This document shows positions 43,901-52,317 of a DNA stretch of 64,000 nt, one piece after another; position 1 is the first letter of the stretch, and each line of letters opens with the position of its first letter. Source of the DNA: Mycobacterium scrofulaceum (GTDB taxonomy: Bacteria; Actinomycetota; Actinomycetes; Mycobacteriales; Mycobacteriaceae); the NCBI RefSeq assembly GCF_001667885.1, contig NZ_LZJW01000075.1, positions 186,001 through 250,000 of the forward strand. Direction: 5' to 3'. The notes under the pieces are model-generated. The model worked only from the letters and a program-made list of their open reading frames with translations. It was not told the origin of the DNA and made no database searches. The position numbers and the translations under genes are program-made.

Positions 43901-44019
43901 TCATTGCGAGAGTCAGCGTTGCAAGGAGCGATCGGCTCGCGAGGGGACGCACAATCGCTTACACCGGCATCGAAAGGTGCGACTCTGCTCGGCTCGCCAA
44001 CCAGGAGGCATCGTCGGCA

Positions 44020-44889
44020 ATGGACGGAATGATCGCGGTTCCCGGCGGCAACGTGTGGTTCAACCGGGTCGGTGGCGGACCGGGTCTTCCGCTGCTCGTC
44101 GTGCACGGCGGGCCCGGATTACCCCACACCTATCTGCGCGCCCTGGAACGGTTGGCCGACGAGCGCGAAGTCGTTTACTGGGATCAGCTCGGGTGCGGCA
44201 ATTCCGAGCGACCGTCGAATCGCGAGTTATGGACCATGCCACGGTCGGTGGCCGAGATGGACGCGGTTGTAAATGGGCTCGGACTCAACCGATTTCACGT
44301 CTTCGGCAACTCGTGGGGTGCGATGATGGCGCAGCAGTACGCGCTCGACGTGCCCTCGCAGGCCGTCAGTCTCACCCTCTCGAACAGCATCGCCTCCATC
44401 CCGCAGTTCACACAGATGGTGGCCCGGTTGAAGGCCGAGCTCGATCCGGCGATCCAGTCCGCGATCGACCGCCACGAAGCCGCCGGAACGACGTACACGG
44501 CGGAATATCAGGACGCCGTCCGCACCTGGAACGAAACCTATCTTTGCCGCGTACGCCCCTGGCCCCCAGAGCTTTCAGAGGCCTTCGCCAACATGGGAAC
44601 CGACATCTTCGAGACGATGTTCGGGCCGAGTGACTTCCACATCGTCGGGACGATCCGCGAGTGGGACGTGTTCGACCGATTGCCGGAGATCACTCTGCCC
44701 ACCCTCGTTCTTGCCGGCAGGTTCGACGAATGCGTGCCCGAACACATGTGGGAAATGCACCAACGCATCGCCGGCTCGCGCTTCGAGCTGTTCGAGTCGA
44801 GCGCCCACATGCCCTTCATCGAGGAGCCGGCCAAGTTCGACCGGGTGATGCGCGACTTTCTGCGCCAACACGATTCGCCGCGAGCGTAG
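44020..44889 (+). CDS. Alpha/beta hydrolase, proline iminopeptidase type
   Basis: 289 aa. HGGPG oxyanion motif (about 29-33), nucleophile elbow GNSWGAM, acid in RFDEC and His in SAHMPFIEE are the S33 proline iminopeptidase set. ATG 44020 is 11 nt behind AGGAGG. In this setting, behind operator site 4 and divergent from the thiolase, a small-molecule amide, ester or lactone substrate is as likely as a peptide. Confidence 0.88.
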   Translation: MDGMIAVPGGNVWFNRVGGGPGLPLLVVHGGPGLPHTYLRALERLADEREVVYWDQLGCGNSERPSNRELWTMPRSVAEMDAVVNGLGLNRFHVFGNSWGAMMAQQYALDVPSQAVSLTLSNSIASIPQFTQMVARLKAELDPAIQSAIDRHEAAGTTYTAEYQDAVRTWNETYLCRVRPWPPELSEAFANMGTDIFETMFGPSDFHIVGTIREWDVFDRLPEITLPTLVLAGRFDECVPEHMWEMHQRIAGSRFELFESSAHMPFIEEPAKFDRVMRDFLRQHDSPRA

Positions 44890-44936
44890 CCGCACTGCGA
44901 GAACCGGCGTGAAATAGCGCAGTGCGGTTACGCTCG
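44881..44936. terminator. Strong bidirectional hairpin between convergent genes
   Basis: 19-bp stem (44881-44899 with 44918-44936, one mismatch) and 18-nt loop. It begins within the last codons of the hydrolase and ends 6 nt before the stop of the convergent crotonase gene, so it can terminate both transcripts. Confidence 0.8.
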
Positions 44937-44942
44937 TGGGCT

Positions 44943-45710
44943 TCAGTTCTTGCCCGCCGCCAGCTTGGTGACGATCGACCGGAAGTCCTCGGTGGTGAAC
45001 GACTGCTGCTCGGCCGAGAGGGCATAGTCCAAGCTCGCCAAGACCGCACGCTCCAGATGGATGTTGAGCACCCGCTTGGTGCTTTCGACCGCCTGCTGAG
45101 GCAGCTCCAAAATCTTTTTGGCGCAAGCGGTTGCGTCCGCGACCGGGTCGGCCGACACGTGATTGGCCAGGCCCAACTCGACAGCCCGCCGCGCACTGAT
45201 GCGGGTTCCCGTCAACGCGAACTCCTTGGCCAGCAGCAGGCTGATGTGCAGCGGCCAGGTCAGCGGACCACCGTCGGCGGCCACCAACCCCACCTGCACA
45301 TGCGGATCCGCGAGGTAGGCCTCTTCGGCGATGTAGACGATGTCGCTCAGGGCCACCAGGCTGCAGCCGAGCCCCACGGCCGGCCCATTCACCGCCGCCA
45401 CCACCGGAATCCGGCACCGCGCCATGCCCAAGACGATCTCGCGCCCGTCCCGAATCGTCTTGGCCCGCAGATCGGCATCGGTCGACAGCTCCTTGAGGTA
45501 GGAGAAATCCCCGCCCGCCGAGAACGCCCTGCCGGCCCCGGTGATAACCGCGGCGCGGGCGGTGGGGTCATCGGTGAGTCGCTGCCACAGTCGTGCGAGC
45601 CCGACGTGCAGATCGTCGTTGACCGAGTTGAGCGATTCCGGCCGGTTCAATGTGATGATCCGCAGCGGTCCGTCGGCTTGGACGTCGATTTCGGCAGGCA
45701 TGTCGTACAC
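44943..45710 (-). CDS. Enoyl-CoA hydratase/isomerase
   Basis: 255 aa crotonase of standard length, GTG 45710 with AAGGAG 6 nt upstream (an ATG 9 nt further in is less well spaced). Oxyanion-hole region GAGRAFSAGGDFSYL and second loop AVNGPAVGLGCSL are typical; the classical catalytic Glu position region reads LVAADGGPLTW. Last gene of the ligase/dehydrogenase operon, separated from the preceding gene by a 56-bp tandem repeat whose unit carries its ribosome site. Confidence 0.92.
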   Translation of the reverse strand: MYDMPAEIDVQADGPLRIITLNRPESLNSVNDDLHVGLARLWQRLTDDPTARAAVITGAGRAFSAGGDFSYLKELSTDADLRAKTIRDGREIVLGMARCRIPVVAAVNGPAVGLGCSLVALSDIVYIAEEAYLADPHVQVGLVAADGGPLTWPLHISLLLAKEFALTGTRISARRAVELGLANHVSADPVADATACAKKILELPQQAVESTKRVLNIHLERAVLASLDYALSAEQQSFTTEDFRSIVTKLAAGKN

Positions 45711-45716
45711 GTCAGA

Positions 45717-45882
45717 CTCCTTCTATATGGTCGTGACCCGCTTCACCCGGGCTCCGCCCGCGCTCGCGATCACTCCTTCTATATGGTCGTGACCCGCTTC
45801 ACCCGGGCTCCGCCCGCGCTCGCGATCACTCCTTCTCCGGTCGTGACCCGCTTCACCCGGGCTCCGCCCGCGCTTGCGATCA
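45717..45882. repeat. Three tandem copies of a 56-bp unit
   Basis: Copies 1 (45717-45772) and 2 (45773-45828) are identical; copy 3 (45829-45882) has lost 2 nt and carries two substitutions. On the minus strand each unit ends with AAGGAG, which in copy 1 is the ribosome site of the crotonase gene. Each unit contains a CGGGC-TCC-GCCCG hairpin. It fills the whole gap between the acyl-CoA dehydrogenase stop and the crotonase leader. It is a likely VNTR; a link to MIRU elements is not claimed. Confidence 0.92.
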
Positions 45883-46968
45883 CTAGGACAATCCCAAGAT
45901 GCGTGAAGCGATGATGTTCTTTTGTATCTGTGATGTCCCGCCCATCACACTCTGCGCGCGGCTGTACAGGTAGGCGCTGAGCAGGTCCGGATCGCGGGTC
46001 CCGGTTACCGCCAGTGCGGCGTGTCCGACGGATTGCTCGACCCAGGTCATCAGCAGCTTGTCGAGCGATCCTTCGGGCCCGTGCGAGACGCCGTCGAGCT
46101 GTTCAGACAGCCGCCGCCGGACGTGATGCGTCAGCATCTCCGACTGGACCGCTGCCCAGGCCAGCTCCTCGCACACCGGCCCATCGGTGCGCGCGTACAG
46201 GCTTCGCACGAGTTTGCCGTACCGGGCGGCGTAGCCGAGGGTGGACGGTTCGCGCTCATGGCCGACGACGGTCATGGCCACCGCCCAGCCGTCACCCGGG
46301 GCACCGACCATCCGGTCGGCAGGAATCTTCGCGTCGTCGAAGAACACCTGGCCGAACTCGTTGGTCACACCGTTGATCATGCGCAGCGGGCGCTGTTGCA
46401 CGCCAGGCTGTTTCATTTCCAGCACGAACGCCGACAGGCCACGGTGGCGTTTGGCGTCCGGGTCGGTGCGCGCCAGCAACAGGCACCAGTCCGCGACGTC
46501 GGAATAGCTGGTCCATATCTTGTGCCCGTTCACCACGTAGGTGTCACCCTCGAGGCGGGCGGTGGTGGTCAACGAGGCCAGGTCCGAGCCGGCGCCCGGC
46601 TCGCTGAAGCCCTGGCACCATCGCTCGGTGCCGTCGATGATGCCGGGCAGAAAGCGTTGACGCACTGCGTCATTGGCGTGCCGACCGATTCCGTAGATCA
46701 GGTAGCCGACGCTGGGCCGCGGCGGTGCGCCGGCTCGGGCGAGTTCCTCGTCGACGATGACGTCATAGACGGGCGGCAGCTCCCGGCCGCCGTACTCGCG
46801 GGGGAACGACAGCCCGAAGAATCCCTCCCGATACAGGGCCTGGTGCCACTCGGCCTGCCGGGCCCAGTATTCGTCGCCCGCCCCAGAAAACTCTTTCGCG
46901 TGCACGGAAAGCCAGGTCCGAAGTCGCTCGCGGAAGGCGGCTTCATCTGGTGAGTCACGAAAGTCCAA
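45883..46968 (-). CDS. Acyl-CoA dehydrogenase, larger subunit of second heteromeric pair
   Basis: 361 aa from TTG 46968, with GGAG 7 nt upstream. Motifs: WCQGFSEPGAGSDLASL, VNGHKIWTSYSDVADW and the C-terminal VMGGTSQIQKNIIASRILG. Its stop abuts the tandem repeat. It overlaps the shorter dehydrogenase upstream by 14 nt, the arrangement expected for an alpha2beta2 enzyme. It resembles the larger subunit at 4476. Confidence 0.93.
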   Translation of the reverse strand: MDFRDSPDEAAFRERLRTWLSVHAKEFSGAGDEYWARQAEWHQALYREGFFGLSFPREYGGRELPPVYDVIVDEELARAGAPPRPSVGYLIYGIGRHANDAVRQRFLPGIIDGTERWCQGFSEPGAGSDLASLTTTARLEGDTYVVNGHKIWTSYSDVADWCLLLARTDPDAKRHRGLSAFVLEMKQPGVQQRPLRMINGVTNEFGQVFFDDAKIPADRMVGAPGDGWAVAMTVVGHEREPSTLGYAARYGKLVRSLYARTDGPVCEELAWAAVQSEMLTHHVRRRLSEQLDGVSHGPEGSLDKLLMTWVEQSVGHAALAVTGTRDPDLLSAYLYSRAQSVMGGTSQIQKNIIASRILGLS

Positions 46969-47860
46969 GATCGATCTCCTTCAACGCGACGGGCCACAGC
47001 TCCGTCGAGAGCAGGGCGCGTCGCAGATAGACGTGCACCACGCAGTCCCAGGTGTTGCCGATACCGCCGTGCACCTGAATCGCCGTCTCACACACGGTTC
47101 GGGCGGCTCGCGCGCAATAAACCTTCGCGACCTGGGCGGCGCGGATCGCGTCGGCGGGCGGCAGCTCGTCGACCGCCCACGCGGCGTGGCGCGACACGCT
47201 GATCGAACCCTCAATCAGCGCAAGGCTTTCCGCCAGCAGGTGGGCGATCGCTTGATAGGACCCGATCTGCTTGCCGTACTGTTCGCGGATTTTGGCGTAG
47301 TCGCACGCGACGGCGTGCGCACCCCGGGCGATGCCCACCAGGTCCGCCGTGGTGGTGACCAGCGCGAGCGCCCGCCATTGCGCGGCGACGTCCGGGGACA
47401 CTTCTCCCAGAGCCACCGGCGTTCCCGCGATCATCGCGTCGGTACGGGTCAGGTCCGCGCCCTCGGTGCGGTCGCCGACGTCGGCGGCGATGACCTCGCG
47501 GCCGTCGAGGCTCAGGGCCCGCCGGGCGCCGCGCGCGTCGATCGCGCGGCCGTCGACCGCGATGGTCGAGCCCGCACCGTCCGCGCCGACGTGGCGGGTC
47601 AGATCGTCGGCGAGCACCGAGCCGATAAACGGCGCGTCGATCAGCCGCCGTCCGAATTCCTCGGCGACGATGGCCACTTCGACGCCGGAGGCCCCGTCCG
47701 AGCGCAGCGACCGCCAGCCAGTTGCCGCAAGTTGCTTGTCCAGGCGCGCAATTCGGCTTTGGTCGTCCAGGTCCTGCACCGCCGACGGCCCCAGGTCGTC
47801 GGCCAGTTTTGCGGCGGCGTCGCGCAATTGCTGTTGTTCAGCTGTCAGACGTACATCCAT
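46955..47860 (-). CDS. Acyl-CoA dehydrogenase-like, smaller partner subunit
   Basis: 301 aa; ATG 47860 with AAGGAG 4 nt upstream. Shortened dehydrogenase with kept C-terminal helices (YAKIREQYGKQIGSYQAIAH, CETAIQVHGGIGNTWDCVVH). Comparable to the smaller subunit at 5577, so the window holds two such pairs. It overlaps the acyl-CoA synthetase end by 23 nt. Confidence 0.9.
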   Translation of the reverse strand: MDVRLTAEQQQLRDAAAKLADDLGPSAVQDLDDQSRIARLDKQLAATGWRSLRSDGASGVEVAIVAEEFGRRLIDAPFIGSVLADDLTRHVGADGAGSTIAVDGRAIDARGARRALSLDGREVIAADVGDRTEGADLTRTDAMIAGTPVALGEVSPDVAAQWRALALVTTTADLVGIARGAHAVACDYAKIREQYGKQIGSYQAIAHLLAESLALIEGSISVSRHAAWAVDELPPADAIRAAQVAKVYCARAARTVCETAIQVHGGIGNTWDCVVHVYLRRALLSTELWPVALKEIDLGLS

Positions 47861-49241
47861 AGCGCTCCTTCAGCACTCGGCGCAGCACCTTGCCCGAGGG
47901 CAGGCGGGGAATGTCGGGCACGAAGACCACCCGGCTCAGGTGTTTGTAGGAAGCCAGCCGCTGATCGACCCGGGCGGTGAGTTCGCCGGCATCGACCGGT
48001 GCGCACGTCGCGACCGCGGCGACCACCGCTTCGCCGTTGATCCCGTCCGGCACGCCGAACACCGCGCAGTCCTTGACCGCTGGATGGCCGTGCAGGACGG
48101 TCTCGATCTCGGCGGGCGCTACCTGGAACCCCCGCACCTTGATCATCTCCTTGAGTCGATCGGTGATCCGCAGCCAGCCGCCGCCGTCGAGCCAGCCGAT
48201 GTCACCGGTCCGGTACCAGCCGTCGTGGATCACCTCGCTGGTCGCTTCGGCTGGCAGGTAACCGGCCATCAGCGACGAGGAGCGGGCCTGAATCTCCCCG
48301 ACCTCGCCGCGGCGGACCGGTTCCCCCGTCTCCGGCGCGACCACCCGCACCTGCACGCCCGGCACCGGGCGACCGACGGCGTCCAACCGGGCGCCGTCGA
48401 TCGGATTGCAGGCTATGACAGGCAATTCCGTGGTTCCGTACGCCGGGACCCAGCCGACGCCGGTGCGCCGGGTCACGGTCTGCGCAACGTGGGCGCTGAC
48501 CGGCGTGGCCCCCCACATGATGTAGCGCAGCGAAGACAGGTCGTAGGACTCGAGCGAGGGGTGTGAGGCGATGGCCAGCGCGATCGGTGCGACCGCCATT
48601 TCCACGGTGATGCGGTCGCTTTCGATGTGGTGCAACATCCGCTCGATGTCGAACCGGGGATGCAGCCGCACGCAGGCGCGGGTGCGCAGCGCCGTGAGGA
48701 TGTTGAGCAGCCCGAGGATGTGCGACGGCGGCGTGGCGATTTGAATCCGGTCGTGCCGCGTGAGCTGCAGCGCCCCCCGCCAGTGCCGCACGGCCTCGTC
48801 CAGCGCGGCATGGGTGTGCCGGACGGCCTTCGGCAGCCCGGTGGTGCCGGAACTGAACACCAACACGGCGTCCGATCCCGGCGGTGGCGCCGCGGCCGTC
48901 GGCTCCCCCGGCGTGACCGGCTCGTCGAGGTGCAGCATCGGCATCGCGGCGGCCAGCACCGGGTGGTCCCCGACGGCGTGGGTGGGTTGGGTCAGCCCGA
49001 GCGCGTGGTCGACCTCGTCACGCTTCCATGCCGGGCTGATCAGTACCGCCGTTGCCGCCAGCCGCCAGATCGCAAGCACGACGGCGACGAATTCCGGCCG
49101 GTTGGACGCCATGACCGCGACGCGTTGATCCGCGGCGACACCGTTCTTGGCCAGGATCGCGGCCCAGCCGGCGGCCAATGCGTCGAGCTCAGGCAGGCTG
49201 AAACGCCGTTCCTCGAACACGACCGCAGCCGGCTCGGTCAC
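47838..49241 (-). CDS. Acyl-CoA synthetase (AMP-forming)
   Basis: 467 aa, GTG 49241 behind AAGGA. ANL-family landmarks: P-loop FSSGTTGLPKAV, YGTTELP, GWYRTGDIGWLD, and the C-terminal catalytic lysine in SGKVLRRVL. It is shorter at the N-terminus than FadD proteins (~510-560 aa). It should make the CoA ester used by the dehydrogenase pair downstream. First gene of the minus operon, with operator site 5 72 nt upstream. Confidence 0.93.
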   Translation of the reverse strand: MTEPAAVVFEERRFSLPELDALAAGWAAILAKNGVAADQRVAVMASNRPEFVAVVLAIWRLAATAVLISPAWKRDEVDHALGLTQPTHAVGDHPVLAAAMPMLHLDEPVTPGEPTAAAPPPGSDAVLVFSSGTTGLPKAVRHTHAALDEAVRHWRGALQLTRHDRIQIATPPSHILGLLNILTALRTRACVRLHPRFDIERMLHHIESDRITVEMAVAPIALAIASHPSLESYDLSSLRYIMWGATPVSAHVAQTVTRRTGVGWVPAYGTTELPVIACNPIDGARLDAVGRPVPGVQVRVVAPETGEPVRRGEVGEIQARSSSLMAGYLPAEATSEVIHDGWYRTGDIGWLDGGGWLRITDRLKEMIKVRGFQVAPAEIETVLHGHPAVKDCAVFGVPDGINGEAVVAAVATCAPVDAGELTARVDQRLASYKHLSRVVFVPDIPRLPSGKVLRRVLKERYGCTSDS

Positions 49242-49312
49242 GTCCCGTCCTTCCCTGACAGGCCGGGCTGACCTGACATCCCCGCAAGCTTGAGAAGATC
49301 CTATCGCTCTGT

Positions 49313-49327
49313 GAGAATAGTATTCTC
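49313..49327. promoter_or_regulatory. Operator GAGAAT-N3-ATTCTC (site 5)
   Basis: Perfect 6+3+6 palindrome with the same AGT centre as site 2; TAGTAT inside it could be a -10 hexamer. It lies between the divergent acyl-CoA synthetase (minus) and ferredoxin (plus) genes. Confidence 0.77.
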
Positions 49328-49364
49328 TATAGTGAAGAATGCAAGTACGGAGGGGGCGGTCGAG

Positions 49365-49700
49365 GTGACGGTCACCCGAAGCAGCGAGGAGACCCCACGG
49401 GTGACAAATCCGTCAAACGGCTCCGGCGCGGGCACGGTGACCATCCACCTGGACCGCAAGAAGGTCTCGGTGCCGCTGGTCCCCGGCGAGACGCTGTTGC
49501 AGAGCGCGCGGCGGGCCGGCCTGGAACCGCCGTTCAGTTGCGAGGCGGGTAACTGCGGCACGTGCATGGCCAAGTTGGAAGAGGGCCACGCGACCATGCG
49601 GGTCAACGACGCTCTCGACGATGACGAGGTCGCCGAGGGCTACATTTTGACGTGCCAGGGCGTGCCGGACACGGATTCGGTCACGGTGCGCTACGAGTAG
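49365..49700 (+). CDS. Plant-type [2Fe-2S] ferredoxin
   Basis: 111 aa from GTG 49365 behind GGAGGGGGC. Cluster ligands C59, C64, C67 and C97 match CxxxxCxxC...C of plant-type ferredoxins; ~25 disordered residues precede the domain. It shares the operator motif with the Rieske oxygenase operon, which lacks a ferredoxin, so it is a candidate electron donor for that enzyme. No reductase gene is in the window. Confidence 0.92.
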   Translation: MTVTRSSEETPRVTNPSNGSGAGTVTIHLDRKKVSVPLVPGETLLQSARRAGLEPPFSCEAGNCGTCMAKLEEGHATMRVNDALDDDEVAEGYILTCQGVPDTDSVTVRYE

Positions 49701-49723
49701 CGGCCCGAAGAGAGGTGGCGGCG

Positions 49724-50038
49724 ATGGCCAAGGGAATCATGTACGTCGAAAGCCGGCCGAGTTCGCCTGAGCGCGAACAGGAATACAACACCTGGTATGA
49801 CGAAGTGCACATACCCCAACTCCTGAGGCTCGACGGAATAGTCGCGGCACGACGGCTGCGCCCGGTTGACGGACAGGGCCCCTATATCGCCATCTACGAA
49901 CTCGAAGGCGACGATCTGCAGGCCATCTTGGACAACATGATCGCCAACGCCGGGCAGCTGAACATGTCCGACGCCCTGCTGCTGGATCCCGCGCCCATCC
50001 CGAAACTGTTCGAGACGACGAGCGAGCGGAGCCGCTGA
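49724..50038 (+). CDS. Small ferredoxin-like-fold protein (DUF4286/EthD-like)
   Basis: 104 aa, ATG 49724 behind GAGAGG. The segment YNTWYDEVHIPQLLRLDGIVAARRL is typical of DUF4286/EthD-like dimeric alpha-beta barrel proteins, often found beside oxygenases and amidohydrolases. The catalytic function is not established for the family. Lies between the ferredoxin (23 nt) and the amidohydrolase (5 nt) in one operon. Confidence 0.82.
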   Translation: MAKGIMYVESRPSSPEREQEYNTWYDEVHIPQLLRLDGIVAARRLRPVDGQGPYIAIYELEGDDLQAILDNMIANAGQLNMSDALLLDPAPIPKLFETTSERSR

Positions 50039-50043
50039 GCCTG

Positions 50044-51306
50044 ATGAACGTCGACGACCTGATCCTGGTGAGCATCGACGACCATGTGGTGGAACCGCCG
50101 GACATGTTCCTGCGCCACGTGCCCGCCAAATACAAGGACGAGGCCCCGATCGTCATGGTCGACGACAAGGGCGTCGACCAGTGGATGTACCAGGGCAGGC
50201 CGCAGGGCGTGAGCGGGCTCAACGCCGTGGTGTCGTGGCCGGCCGAGGAATGGGGCCGCGACCCGGCCGGTTTCGCCGAAATGCGCCCGGGCGTCTACGA
50301 CGTCCACGAACGCGTGCGGGATATGAACCGCAACGGGATCCTCGCCTCGATGTGCTTTCCCACCTTCACCGGCTTCTCCGCGCGGCACCTCAACATGACG
50401 CGCGAGGATGTCACGCTGGTGATGGTGTCGGCCTACAACGACTGGCACATCGACGAGTGGGCCGGCTCTTACCCGGACCGTTTCATCCCGATCGCCATCC
50501 TGCCGACGTGGACCCCCGAGGGCATGTGCGCCGAGATCCGCCGGGTCGCGGCCAAGGGCTGCCGGGCGGTCACGATGCCGGAACTGCCCCACCTGGAAGG
50601 GCTTCCGAGCTACCACGACGACGACTACTGGGGGCCGGTCTTCCGCACGCTATCCGAGCAGGACGTGGTGATGTGCCTGCACATCGGCACCGGGTTCGGG
50701 GCGATCAGCATGGCCCCCGACGCGCCGATCGACAACCTGATCATCCTGGCCACCCAGGTGTCGGCGATGTGTGCCCAGGATCTGTTGTGGGGCCCCGCTA
50801 TGCGCAACTACCCCGACCTGAAGTTCGCCTTCTCCGAGGGCGGAATCGGCTGGATCCCCTTCTATTTGGACCGCAGCGACCGCCACTACACCAACCAGAA
50901 GTGGCTGCGGCGCGACTTCGGGGACAAGCTGCCCAGCGAGGTCTTCCGCGAACACTCGCTGGCCTGCTACGTCACCGACAAGACGTCGTTGAAGCTGCGC
51001 CACGAGATCGGCATCGACATCATCGCGTGGGAATGTGACTATCCGCACTCGGACTGCTTCTGGCCGGACGCCCCCGAACAGGTGCTGGCCGAGCTCAACG
51101 CCGCCGGCGCCGACGACTCCGACATCAACAAGATCACCTGGGGCAACGCCTGCCGGTTCTTCAGCTGGGATCCGTTCGCGCGAACGCCTCGGGATCAGGC
51201 AACGGTAAAAGCGTTGCGCGCCAAATCATCCGACGTCGACGTGTCCATCCGGTCGCGTGCTGAGTGGGCGCGGCTCTACGCGGAGAAGCAGCTCACGTCG
51301 CGGTAG
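50044..51306 (+). CDS. Amidohydrolase family (amidohydrolase_2)
   Basis: 420 aa. Metal-site signatures: VSIDDHVVEPPDMF at the N-terminus, VVMCLHIGTGFG in the middle, and FAFSEGGIGWIPFYLDRSDRH, WECDYPHSDCFWPD near the C-terminus. Paralogue of the partial gene at 1-278, with co-linear N-termini. Both lie next to GAGAAT-type sites. Such proteins hydrolyse or decarboxylate ring acids; substrate unknown. Confidence 0.92.
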   Translation: MNVDDLILVSIDDHVVEPPDMFLRHVPAKYKDEAPIVMVDDKGVDQWMYQGRPQGVSGLNAVVSWPAEEWGRDPAGFAEMRPGVYDVHERVRDMNRNGILASMCFPTFTGFSARHLNMTREDVTLVMVSAYNDWHIDEWAGSYPDRFIPIAILPTWTPEGMCAEIRRVAAKGCRAVTMPELPHLEGLPSYHDDDYWGPVFRTLSEQDVVMCLHIGTGFGAISMAPDAPIDNLIILATQVSAMCAQDLLWGPAMRNYPDLKFAFSEGGIGWIPFYLDRSDRHYTNQKWLRRDFGDKLPSEVFREHSLACYVTDKTSLKLRHEIGIDIIAWECDYPHSDCFWPDAPEQVLAELNAAGADDSDINKITWGNACRFFSWDPFARTPRDQATVKALRAKSSDVDVSIRSRAEWARLYAEKQLTSR

Positions 51307-51341
51307 CCGTCCGCCAACGCGCGGCTGACCGCACACTTGAA

Positions 51342-51371
51342 CCCGAACGTGCGGCCAACCGCACGTTCGGG
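51342..51371. terminator. Perfect 13-bp hairpin, bidirectional terminator
   Basis: CCCGAACGTGCGG and its exact complement separated by CCAA, in the 90-nt gap between the convergent amidohydrolase and LLM genes. No U-tract on either side, as is common for mycobacterial hairpins. Confidence 0.78.
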
Positions 51372-51396
51372 CAGCCAGCTTGACAGTGTCCGAGGG

Positions 51397-52317
51397 TCAC
51401 GCCACGGTCGGCTCCAGCCCTGCCAGCGCCGGGCCTAGCTCCTCGAGTTGTTCGATGGCGGCGTTGAATTCGCCGCCGACCGGTGGCAACAACAGAACGT
51501 GGTCCGCTCCGGCCGCCAAGTGTCCGCGGATGCTGCGCGCGATGTTCGCCGGATGACCATGAGCGACAGCGGAATTGACCAGGCGGTCGCTGACTTCGTC
51601 GATGTCGCGCGACGAGTACCCCAGCCCCGCCAGCCGGGACGTATAGGATGGCACGGCGAGTCTCGCCGACACCGACTCGCGTGCGGCCTGGATGTCGCGA
51701 ACCACCGACAGGCCGACGACCAGCAGCTTGTCCGGTCCGAGCACGCCGCGCGCCTGCGCTGTGAACGCCGGAGGTAGCCCGGCTGGCAGCGCCCCGTCGG
51801 CGAGATCCCTTGCCAGCGCCAGCATCTTGGGTCCGTTGGCGGCGACGATGCGGACGTAGGGCGCGCCCGGCGCCGGCGGCCACGTCGGGGCCTTCATCCC
51901 TTCCAGATAGTCGCGCATCGTGCTCAGTGGGCGCCCGAATTGCCGGCCGACGCTCGCCGCCTGCTCCGGATATCCAATGCCGATGCCCAGCACGAGCCGA
52001 CCCGGATACGCCTGCGCCAGTTGGGCGGCCGCGGCGTGCATGGTCTGCGCGGGCCGCGCCCAGATGTTGGCGATGCAGGTGCCGAACACCATGCGCTCGG
52101 TGTCGGCCAGGAGCATGCCGAGTTGCACCAGGGCGTCCTTGCCAATCACCTCGTTGGTCCACGCGGCGCCGTATCCGGCCCGCTCGAGCCGGTGCGCGGT
52201 CTCGCGTAGCGTGTCGGCGGACGGTGTGTCGGTGAACGAGACGGGCAGGCATACGCCCAGCGGGCCCAGCGCCTTTCGAGTCGCGTCGACGACCGCGTCA
52301 GCCACGGTATCGCTCAC
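51397..52317 (-). CDS. LLM-class F420-dependent oxidoreductase
   Basis: 306 aa from GTG 52317, which overlaps the upstream stop (GTGA). LGVCLPVSF, ERAGYGAAWTNEVIGKDALV, and QAYPGRLVLGIGIGYPEQA fit the luciferase-like TIM barrel of mycobacterial F420-dependent enzymes. Translationally coupled to the epimerase-like gene. Substrate unknown. Confidence 0.88.
   Translation of the reverse strand: MSDTVADAVVDATRKALGPLGVCLPVSFTDTPSADTLRETAHRLERAGYGAAWTNEVIGKDALVQLGMLLADTERMVFGTCIANIWARPAQTMHAAAAQLAQAYPGRLVLGIGIGYPEQAASVGRQFGRPLSTMRDYLEGMKAPTWPPAPGAPYVRIVAANGPKMLALARDLADGALPAGLPPAFTAQARGVLGPDKLLVVGLSVVRDIQAARESVSARLAVPSYTSRLAGLGYSSRDIDEVSDRLVNSAVAHGHPANIARSIRGHLAAGADHVLLLPPVGGEFNAAIEQLEELGPALAGLEPTVA

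Noticed and set aside
44922-45914. Plus-strand open frame encoding repeated VVTRFTRAPPALAIT peptides
   Set aside because: It is antisense to the crotonase gene and only reads through the 56-bp tandem repeat; not a repeat protein.
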